From SFLA01 sp964485815 (GTDB lineage: Bacteria; Bacillota; Clostridia; Oscillospirales; CAG-382): a stretch of 10,981 nucleotides of DNA. The stretch spans positions 1 through 10,981 of the forward strand of contig CAZAJX010000046.1 of NCBI GenBank assembly GCA_964485815.1. Direction: 5' to 3'. Shown here piece by piece: positions 6,054 to 10,981 of the stretch; position 1 is the stretch's first letter, and each line of letters opens with the position of its first letter. Made by a program: the position numbers and the translations under genes. The notes beneath the pieces are model-generated. The model did not search any database. It was given only the letters and a program-made list of their open reading frames with translations, and was not told the origin of the DNA.

Positions 6054-6419
6054 ATGAAAACATTAGCAGAACTTGCCCAGATCAGAGATAAGATGAAGGA
6101 CAAGGTCGGTATCCGCGAAGGCGTAAACGGTGTACGCATAGTAGTGGGTATGGGCACCTGCGGTATTGCAGCAGGCGCAAGACTTGTTCTCAACACTCTT
6201 GTTGAAGAGGTAGCAAACGAGGGACTGTCCTCTGCAGCTACAGTGCTTCAAACCGGATGTATCGGCATGTGCCGGTATGAGCCCATGGTAGAGGTTATCG
6301 AAGCAGGCAAAGAAAAGGTTACCTATATCAACGTAACCCCCGATATGGCAAAGCGCATCGTTGCAGAGCATATCAAAGGCGGTAAACCCGTAACCGAATA
6401 CACTTCAGAAAATAAATAA
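6054..6419 (+). CDS. Thioredoxin-like [2Fe-2S] ferredoxin subunit of the hydrogenase (HndB/HydD type)
   Basis: 121 residues: an N-terminal helix (about 1-25) and a thioredoxin-like ferredoxin domain with MGTCGIAAGA (33-42) and TGCIGMCRYEP (67-77). Only three cysteines exist in the whole protein (36, 69, 73). The usual thioredoxin-fold ferredoxin has four. The missing one would be in the first pair, where GTCGIAAGA has a single Cys. I recall the same TCGIAAGA segment in relatives from other hydrogenase operons, so this looks like a family trait rather than damage. It implies either a non-Cys fourth ligand or a domain that no longer holds a stable cluster. An AAAGGA ribosome binding site precedes it, and HydB follows after 24 bases. 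Likely role: an accessory electron-transfer or structural subunit beside HydB. Confidence 0.85.
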   Translation: MKTLAELAQIRDKMKDKVGIREGVNGVRIVVGMGTCGIAAGARLVLNTLVEEVANEGLSSAATVLQTGCIGMCRYEPMVEVIEAGKEKVTYINVTPDMAKRIVAEHIKGGKPVTEYTSENK

Positions 6420-6443
6420 GATATAAACGGAGGAAATATATAA

Positions 6444-8240
6444 ATGATTCGCGCTCACGTACTTATTTGCGCAGGTACAGGTTGTACCTCCTCCGGCAGT
6501 GCCGCTGTAAGAAAAGCACTGACCGCCGAGCTTGAAAAGCACGGACTTACTGAGGAAATTAAAATGGTCCAGACCGGATGCTTCGGTCTGTGCGCTCTCG
6601 GCCCTATAATGATAGTTTATCCCGAGGGTATCTTCTATTCCAGAGTTACTGCAGAAGACATTCCCGAAATAGTAGAAGAACATCTTCTCAAGGGACGTCC
6701 CGTTCAAAGACTCGTTTACAACGATCCCGTTGTTGAAGGCGGCGAAGCTGCTTCTTCTCTTAACGAAACCGCATTCTACAAAAGCCAGATGCGTATCGCT
6801 CTCCGTAACTGCGGCGTTGTAGATCCTGAAAATATCGAGGAATACATCGGACGCAACGGTTATACCGCACTCGGTAAGTGTCTTACCGAAATGACTCCCG
6901 ATGAAGTTATACAATTAGTTCTGGATTCCGGACTCCGCGGACGCGGCGGTGCAGGCTTCCCCACCGGTCTTAAGTGGAAATTTGCTTCCGGCAACAGAGG
7001 CAACGTTCAGAAATACGTTTGCTGTAACGCCGACGAAGGCGACCCCGGCGCATTTATGGACAGATCTATCCTTGAAGGCGACCCCCACGCAGTTATCGAA
7101 GCAATGGCTATCGCAGGATACGCTATCGGCGCAGATCAGGGCTACATATACATCCGCGCAGAGTATCCTATCGCTGTACAACGTCTTACCACCGCTATTA
7201 ACCAGGCAAAGGAATACGGTCTGCTGGGCAACAACATTTTCGGAACAGATTTCAGCTTTAATCTGGATATCCGTCTTGGCGCAGGCGCATTCGTTTGCGG
7301 TGAGGAAACCGCACTTATGACCTCTATCGAAGGTCACCGCGGCGAGCCCAGACCTCGTCCTCCTTTCCCCGCAGTAAAGGGTCTGTTCGGCAAGCCCACC
7401 ATACTCAACAACGTTGAAACTTACGCTAACATTCCCCAGATCATTATAAACGGCGCAGATTGGTTCAAGGGCATCGGTACAGAAAAGTCCCACGGCACCA
7501 AGGTATTTGCGCTTGGCGGCAAGATCACCAACACCGGTCTTGTTGAAATTCCCATGGGTACTCCCCTCCGCACCATCATCGAAGAGATCGGCGGCGGTAT
7601 CCCCAACGGCAAGAAGTTTAAGGCTGCTCAGACCGGCGGTCCTTCCGGCGGCTGTATCCCCGCAGACCTTATTGATACTCCCGTTGATTACGATAACCTT
7701 ATCGCTATCGGCTCTATGATGGGCTCCGGCGGTCTGATCGTAATGGACGAAGACAACTGTATGGTAGATATCGCTAAATTCTTCCTCGGCTTCACCGTTG
7801 ATGAATCCTGCGGTAAGTGTACTCCCTGCCGTATCGGTACCAGAAGAATGCTTGAAATTCTTGAGCGCATCACTGAAGGCAAGGGCGAAGAAGGCGATAT
7901 CGAAAAGCTGGAAGAGCTGGGCAACACCATTAAGGCTACCGCACTCTGCGGTCTTGGTCAGACAGCTCCCAACCCCGTACTTTCCACTATTCGTTATTTC
8001 CGTGATGAGTATGAAGCTCATATCCGTGAAAAGAGATGTCCCGCAGGCGCTTGTAAAGCTCTTGCAAAGATCACTATCGACCCCGAAAAATGTATCGGCT
8101 GTTCTCTCTGCTCCAGAAAGTGCCCTGTTGGTGCTATTTCCGGCGTTATCAAGAGCCCTTACGTTATAGATCAGGACAAGTGTATCAAGTGCGGTGTATG
8201 TCTCGCAAGCTGCCCCAAGAAGGCAATCGTAAAGAAATAA
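6444..8240 (+). CDS. hydB: NADH-dependent [FeFe]-hydrogenase subunit B (NuoF-like, FMN and Fe-S flavoprotein)
   Basis: 598 residues with every module expected of HydB/HndC. (1) N-terminal thioredoxin-like [2Fe-2S] domain: Cys9, Cys14, Cys46, Cys50. (2) NuoF core with the FMN/NADH glycine-rich loop GRGGAGFPTG (166-175) and CNADEGDPGAF (194-204). (3) SLBB-type segment (about 352-400). (4) [4Fe-4S] site ESCGKCTPC (Cys456, Cys459, Cys462) with Cys502 in LCGLGQ. (5) A CPAGAC linker (532-537). (6) C-terminal 2[4Fe-4S] ferredoxin: Cys550/553/556/560 and Cys580/583/586/590. It oxidises NADH at FMN and passes electrons to HydA. In bifurcating relatives it also exchanges electrons with ferredoxin. The stop is 12 bases from the hydA start, and the hydA ribosome binding site overlaps the junction. 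Codon use is strongly restricted (no TTA, CTA or TCA from codon 159 on), consistent with high expression. Confidence 0.96.
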   Translation: MIRAHVLICAGTGCTSSGSAAVRKALTAELEKHGLTEEIKMVQTGCFGLCALGPIMIVYPEGIFYSRVTAEDIPEIVEEHLLKGRPVQRLVYNDPVVEGGEAASSLNETAFYKSQMRIALRNCGVVDPENIEEYIGRNGYTALGKCLTEMTPDEVIQLVLDSGLRGRGGAGFPTGLKWKFASGNRGNVQKYVCCNADEGDPGAFMDRSILEGDPHAVIEAMAIAGYAIGADQGYIYIRAEYPIAVQRLTTAINQAKEYGLLGNNIFGTDFSFNLDIRLGAGAFVCGEETALMTSIEGHRGEPRPRPPFPAVKGLFGKPTILNNVETYANIPQIIINGADWFKGIGTEKSHGTKVFALGGKITNTGLVEIPMGTPLRTIIEEIGGGIPNGKKFKAAQTGGPSGGCIPADLIDTPVDYDNLIAIGSMMGSGGLIVMDEDNCMVDIAKFFLGFTVDESCGKCTPCRIGTRRMLEILERITEGKGEEGDIEKLEELGNTIKATALCGLGQTAPNPVLSTIRYFRDEYEAHIREKRCPAGACKALAKITIDPEKCIGCSLCSRKCPVGAISGVIKSPYVIDQDKCIKCGVCLASCPKKAIVKK

Positions 8241-8252
8241 GGGGGAAACGAA

Positions 8253-9995
8253 ATGAACAACGTAACAATTACTATAGACGGCATCAAGGTAACAGTGCCC
8301 GCAAATTACACTGTGCTTGAAGCCGCCAGAGAAGCACAAATAAACATCCCCACCCTTTGCTATCTTAAAGACGTACAGCAGATCGGCGCTTGCCGTCTGT
8401 GTCTTGTAGAGATCAAGGGCGCAAGAGCTTATCAGGCAGCTTGTGTTGCTCCCATTTCCGACGGAATGGAGATATACACCAACACCGAAAAGCTCCGCAA
8501 GGCAAGAAAGATCAACCTTGAGCTCATCCTTTCCACTCACAACAGAGAGTGTACCTCCTGCGTACGCAGCGGTAACTGCGAGCTTGCTACTCTCTGCAAG
8601 GAATACGGAGTAAATGATTATCCCTATGACGGCGAAAAGTACGAATACGAGATAGATGACCTTTCTCCTTCTCTCGTACGCGATAACAGCAAGTGTATCT
8701 CCTGCCGCCGTTGTATCGCCGCTTGTAACGACGTACAGCAGATCGGCGCTATCGGTCTTTCCAAGCGCGGTATAAAGACTGTTGTGGGTTCCGCTTTCGA
8801 ACGTTCTATCGTTGACGCACCCTGCGTATACTGCGGTCAGTGCATACTCGCCTGTCCCGTTGGCGCACTTAAGGAAAAAGATAATACTCAGGACGTTTGG
8901 GCTGCCCTCAACGATCCTAAAAAATACGTTGTTGTTCAGCCTGCTCCCGCAGTAAGAGCAACTCTGGGCGAAGAGTTCGGTATGCCTATGGGCACTTCCG
9001 TAACCGGAAAGCTGGTTACCGCACTCCGCAGACTTGGCTTTGACAAGGTATTCGATACCGATTTCGGCGCAGACCTTACCATTATGGAAGAGGGCACCGA
9101 GCTGCTTCAGCGTATGCAGAACGGCGGCGTACTTCCTATGATCACCTCCTGCTCTCCCGGTTGGATCAAGTACTGTGAAACATTCTTCCCCGAATTCATT
9201 CCCAACCTTTCTTCCTGCAAATCTCCTCACGAGATGGAAGGCGCGCTTATTAAGAGCTACTTCGCAGAAAAAGAAGGTATTGATCCCAAGGATATCTACG
9301 TTGTATCCGTAATGCCCTGTACCTCCAAGAAGTACGAGGCTGCACGTCCCGAGCTTTCCAGAGATGGTATGCAGGACGTTGACGCGGTGCTCACCGTAAG
9401 AGAGCTTGCAAGAATGATCAAGACCGCAAGCATAGACTTCGTTCGTCTGCCCGATAGCGATTTCGATAGCCTTATGGGCGAATCCACCGGCGCATCCGTA
9501 ATCTTCGGTACCACCGGCGGCGTTATGGAGGCTGCTCTCCGTACCGTATACGAGGTTGTTACCGGCAGCGAGCTTACCGACGTTAACCTCACCGCAGTTC
9601 GTGGTCTTGACGGTATCAAGGAAGCTGAAGTTGATCTTAACGGTAAGATCGTACGCGTTGCAGTTGCTCACGGCACCGCAAACGCAAAGGCTCTGCTTGA
9701 ATCCATAAAGAGCGGCGAAAAGCAGTATGACTTTATCGAAGTTATGGCTTGTCCCGGCGGATGTATCCACGGCGGCGGTACTCCTATCGTTAGTGCAACC
9801 GAGCGCAGCTACGTTGACGTTAAGGCGTCCCGTGCAAAGGCTCTGTACGCAGAAGATGCAGGCAAGACAAAGAGAAAGTCCCACGAAAACGAAGAGGTTA
9901 AGAAGCTTTACGCAGAATACCTCGGCGAGATCGGCGGACATAAGGCTCACGAACTTCTCCACACCCACTACACCGCACGCAAGAAGTACAACTAA
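8253..9995 (+). CDS. hydA: NADH-dependent [FeFe]-hydrogenase catalytic subunit A
   Basis: 580 residues, close to the roughly 585 of NADH-type HydA/HndD; it lacks the extra C-terminal domain of the longer Thermotoga-type subunit. Modules: N-terminal [2Fe-2S] domain (Cys36, 47, 50, 64); His-liganded [4Fe-4S] site (His96, Cys100, 103, 109); 2[4Fe-4S] ferredoxin (Cys148/151/154/158 and Cys191/194/197/201); H-cluster domain with L1 TSCSPGW (298-304), L2 MPCTSKKYE (354-362, Cys356) and L3 EVMACPGGCIHGGG (Cys500, Cys504); and the C-terminal small domain ending in ELLHTHY (567-573). It reduces protons to H2. L1 has one Cys followed by Ser, where the textbook motif has two adjacent Cys. The hydE, hydF and hydG genes needed to build the H-cluster are not in the window. 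No signal peptide, so a cytoplasmic complex with HydB and HydC. Last gene of the operon. Confidence 0.96.
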   Translation: MNNVTITIDGIKVTVPANYTVLEAAREAQINIPTLCYLKDVQQIGACRLCLVEIKGARAYQAACVAPISDGMEIYTNTEKLRKARKINLELILSTHNRECTSCVRSGNCELATLCKEYGVNDYPYDGEKYEYEIDDLSPSLVRDNSKCISCRRCIAACNDVQQIGAIGLSKRGIKTVVGSAFERSIVDAPCVYCGQCILACPVGALKEKDNTQDVWAALNDPKKYVVVQPAPAVRATLGEEFGMPMGTSVTGKLVTALRRLGFDKVFDTDFGADLTIMEEGTELLQRMQNGGVLPMITSCSPGWIKYCETFFPEFIPNLSSCKSPHEMEGALIKSYFAEKEGIDPKDIYVVSVMPCTSKKYEAARPELSRDGMQDVDAVLTVRELARMIKTASIDFVRLPDSDFDSLMGESTGASVIFGTTGGVMEAALRTVYEVVTGSELTDVNLTAVRGLDGIKEAEVDLNGKIVRVAVAHGTANAKALLESIKSGEKQYDFIEVMACPGGCIHGGGTPIVSATERSYVDVKASRAKALYAEDAGKTKRKSHENEEVKKLYAEYLGEIGGHKAHELLHTHYTARKKYN

Positions 9996-10015
9996 TAATA
10001 AACGCAAATAATCAT

Positions 10016-10039
10016 CCGCCCGCATAGCGGGCGGTTTTT
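10016..10039 (+). terminator. Intrinsic terminator of the hydrogenase operon
   Basis: A perfect 8-bp GC stem CCGCCCGC (10016-10023) / GCGGGCGG (10027-10034) with an ATA loop is followed at once by TTTTTC. It lies 21 bases after the hydA stop. The nearby IS element has left it intact. Confidence 0.93.
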
Positions 10040-10114
10040 CATTTTCGGGCATAGCCCTAAACGATACTGGCTGCGCACAAGTGCGCTTAAGATTGGCCTG
10101 CCAGCCATGCAATT

Positions 10115-10594
10115 TTACTTGCTACCCGTAAACGGGTCTTTGGGATCGTACATACTCGGCTGATCGCTTTCTTGATCTTGTTTTAATTGTTCGCTGATGT
10201 ATTCTTTTATAGCCTTCGTGTTTTTGCCTACCGTATCCACGTAGTACCCTTTGCACCAAAACTCACGGTTCCTGTATGCAAATTTCATGTTTCCATACTT
10301 TTGAAATATCATCAAGCTGCTTTTTCCTTTCAAATACCCCATGAAACTTGATACACTCATTTTGGGTGGTATACTTATCAACAGATGTATATGATCGGGG
10401 CACACTTCTCCTTCTATTATCTCCACACCTTTCCATTGGCACAATGTTCTCAATATCTCCCTTATCTCCAAGCGTTTTTCTTCGAAAAACACTTTCCTTC
10501 GATATTTTGGGGCAAACATTATATGGTACTTGCAATTCCATTTTGTATGTGCTAAACTCTTTGTGGCGTTAAAATTGACTTTTTTCTCAAACAT
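10115..10594 (-). CDS. tnpA: IS200/IS605-family Y1 (HUH) transposase TnpA
   Basis: 159 residues, about full length for IS200-type TnpA. The HUH metal-binding motif is HIH at 68-70 within CPDHIHLLISIPP. The catalytic tyrosine lies in the last conserved helix, IKEYISEQ: Tyr132 with Gln136, the Y-x3-Q arrangement seen in IS608 TnpA. It also carries the family segments EFWCKGYYVDTVGKN (111-125) and the C-terminal DPFTGS. It cuts and rejoins single-stranded DNA at the element's ends. No frameshift or internal stop is seen, so it may be active. The GGAGG ribosome binding site (bases 10607-10603) is 8 bases from the ATG but lies in the 3' arm of a long hairpin. The codons for Asp-Pro-Phe-Thr-Gly contain a perfect palindromic hairpin (10124-10137). 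Confidence 0.95.
   Translation of the reverse strand: MFEKKVNFNATKSLAHTKWNCKYHIMFAPKYRRKVFFEEKRLEIREILRTLCQWKGVEIIEGEVCPDHIHLLISIPPKMSVSSFMGYLKGKSSLMIFQKYGNMKFAYRNREFWCKGYYVDTVGKNTKAIKEYISEQLKQDQESDQPSMYDPKDPFTGSK
10124..10137. repeat. Perfect 14-base palindrome in the 3' end of tnpA
   Basis: ACCCGT-AA-ACGGGT (on the minus strand ACCCGT-TT-ACGGGT) encodes part of the conserved DPFTG tail of TnpA. It may be part of the right-end secondary structure recognised by the transposase. Confidence 0.4.
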
Positions 10595-10603
10595 TTTAAT
10601 GTC

Positions 10604-10662
10604 CTCCGATTGTGTTTTTTGGTTTTGACTGGCAGGTCTTTTCTAATCTATCACAATCGGAG
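10604..10662 (-). promoter_or_regulatory. Leader hairpin that sequesters the tnpA ribosome binding site
   Basis: In the minus-strand transcript, CTCCGATTGTG (10662-10652) pairs perfectly over 11 bp with CACAATCGGAG (10614-10604), leaving a 37-base loop. The 3' arm contains most of the GGAGG Shine-Dalgarno sequence of tnpA. IS200 is known to keep transposase synthesis very low by this mechanism, so the interpretation rests on both sequence and precedent. Confidence 0.8.
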
Positions 10663-10700
10663 TTTCTTTGTCTATACTCACCGGTAATAACCTTCACGGA

Positions 10701-10725
10701 ACCCCGCCACTATGGCGGGGTTTTC
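10701..10725 (+). terminator. Intrinsic terminator, plus-strand orientation, no assigned gene
   Basis: A 9-bp stem ACCCCGCCA (10701-10709) / TGGCGGGGT (10713-10721) with a CTA loop is followed by TTTTC on the plus strand. No plus-strand gene lies between the hydrogenase terminator and this point. Its client may be an RNA antisense to the tnpA leader, or read-through from the hydrogenase operon. On the minus strand it has no T-run. Confidence 0.7.
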
Positions 10726-10734
10726 TTATACAAC

Positions 10735-10762
10735 AAAAAGCGGTGCGGAAACGCACCGTTTT
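10735..10762. terminator. Intrinsic terminator of the candidate small RNA (usable in both directions)
   Basis: The stem CGGTGCG (10741-10747) / CGCACCG (10752-10758) closes on a GAAA loop (TTTC on the minus strand). Minus-strand reading ends in CTTTTT (10740-10735), plus-strand reading in TTTT (10759-10762). In the minus direction it would end the candidate RNA and shield the IS element from incoming transcription. Confidence 0.85.
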
Positions 10763-10862
10763 AGCACATTCCCCAAAAAATATTTGAAAATTATTTCGAC
10801 TTCAAAGCTATCCCCGCACCTTCCGGAGGGCAAAACCGGAAGAATAGAGAATTAAGCCCTAC
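10735..10862 (-). ncRNA. Candidate independent small RNA, about 128 nt, unknown family
   Basis: A near-consensus promoter (10897-10869, minus) predicts a start near 10862, and an intrinsic terminator predicts an end near 10735. The interval has no convincing reading frame but folds well. A hairpin CUUCCGG/CCGGAAG (10842-10836 and 10826-10820) has a 9-base loop. It is extended below by CUAUU/GAUAG pairing with a one-sided bulge. A second hairpin is UUGAA/UUCAA. A closing helix AUUCUC/GGGAAU brings both into a three-way arrangement ahead of an A/U-rich tract and the terminator. It does not look like tmRNA, SRP RNA or RNase P RNA. I cannot name the family. Confidence 0.55.
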
Positions 10863-10868
10863 TCTTAA

Positions 10869-10897
10869 GTAATAGGCGTTTTTGGTTAAAAAGTCAA
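10869..10897 (-). promoter_or_regulatory. Promoter of the candidate small RNA
   Basis: On the minus strand TTGACT (10897-10892), exactly 17 bases, then TATTAC (10874-10869). This is one mismatch from the consensus -35 and two from the consensus -10, with optimal spacing. Confidence 0.65.
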
Positions 10898-10981
10898 GGG
10901 GTGCACACCAACTTTTTGCCTCAAATTGGAAACATTTTATGACGAAAATGCACGTCCGACATTACTGCCGGACGTGCTGTG

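Larger units (their letters stand above)
10047..10662 (-). mobile_element. IS200-type insertion sequence (IS200/IS605 family), ends approximate
   Basis: A single minus-strand tnpA with no tnpB partner, flanked by subterminal hairpins rather than long terminal inverted repeats: the IS200 layout. On the 3' side of tnpA are compact hairpins GGC-CTGCCA-GCC (10095-10106), GCGCAC-AA-GTGCGC (10073-10086) and GGGC-ATA-GCCC (10047-10057). On the 5' side is the long leader hairpin (10604-10662). The stated boundaries are simply the outermost hairpins I can tie to the element. The true cleavage points are not resolved, since this family makes no target-site duplication. It sits just past the hydrogenase terminator, a typical harmless position. 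Confidence 0.7.
10663..10981. other. Right-end noncoding region with several RNA-like hairpins
   Basis: No protein-coding gene is supportable here. Left to right it holds the outer flank of the IS200 element, a plus-strand terminator, the candidate small RNA with its own promoter and terminator, and an AT-rich stretch. At the edge is a 9-bp perfect hairpin GCACGTCCG (10950-10958) / CGGACGTGC (10969-10977), followed on the minus strand by ATTTTC. That last hairpin could be the terminator of a minus-strand gene lying beyond the window. Confidence 0.6.

Noticed and set aside
10047..10106. A CRISPR-like or REP-like array formed by the run of short hairpins after the hydrogenase terminator
   Set aside because: The hairpins differ in sequence and spacing, there are no repeated units with spacers, and they are adequately explained as the terminator plus the subterminal structures of the IS200 element.
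6915..10112. A 1,065-residue open frame on the minus strand opposite hydB and hydA
   Set aside because: It lies exactly in register against two unmistakable genes and runs through their junction and the operon terminator. Its product is a compositionally odd Cys/Gly/Ala/Val-rich sequence with no motif. It exists because the sense genes avoid TTA, CTA and TCA codons.
10856..10886. A plus-strand terminator at GCCC...GGCGTTTTTGG
   Set aside because: The stem is weak and interrupted, and the T-run is better explained as part of the 17-base spacer of the minus-strand small-RNA promoter.

Overview
The window most resembles a chromosomal segment of an anaerobic, fermentative member of the Clostridia, possibly a gut Ruminococcaceae/Oscillospirales-type organism. 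The reasons are a complete NADH-linked [FeFe]-hydrogenase operon, clostridial AGGAGG-type ribosome binding sites, AT-rich promoters next to moderately GC-rich genes, and an IS200-type insertion sequence. The taxonomic call is inferred from gene content and cannot be pinned to a species.

Layout. Positions 1-1558 hold the 3' part of a probable surface lipoprotein gene (+), closed by a bidirectional terminator at 1576-1605. On the minus strand, 4334 to 1616 is a two-gene sugar-catabolic operon: a GH13 alpha-glucosidase followed, 13 bases later, by a Gfo/Idh/MocA-family sugar dehydrogenase. An AT-rich divergent promoter region (4335-4557) separates it from the main feature. This is a six-gene plus-strand operon (4558-9995): HydC (NuoE-like), a DRTGG-domain protein, a stand-alone HATPase protein, a small [2Fe-2S] ferredoxin-like subunit (HndB/HydD type), HydB (NuoF-like, FMN and Fe-S) and HydA (the [FeFe] catalytic subunit). 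A strong intrinsic terminator ends it at 10016-10039. An IS200-type element with tnpA on the minus strand follows. The right end (10663-10981) has no protein-coding gene. It holds two intrinsic terminators, a candidate independent small RNA with its own promoter and terminator (minus strand, about 10862 to 10735), and a hairpin cut close to the window edge.

How it works together. HydA, HydB and HydC would form a soluble complex that disposes of NADH electrons (with or without ferredoxin, by bifurcation/confurcation) as H2. This lets sugar fermentation, for which the neighbouring alpha-glucosidase is a plausible upstream step, re-oxidise NADH. The hydrogenase promoter has a near-match to the operator of the NADH/NAD+ sensor Rex over its -35 box, and a second, inverted copy of much of that element 66 bp downstream. 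The two embedded genes (DRTGG and HATPase) look like a signalling or regulatory pair of unknown function travelling with the hydrogenase. No hydE, hydF or hydG maturase gene is in the window.

The most interesting unexplained items are the candidate small RNA at 10735-10862, the paired operator-like elements at 4417-4511, the structured spacer at 5043-5104, the DRTGG/HATPase pair, and the TSCSPGW (rather than TSCCPGW) L1 motif in HydA.
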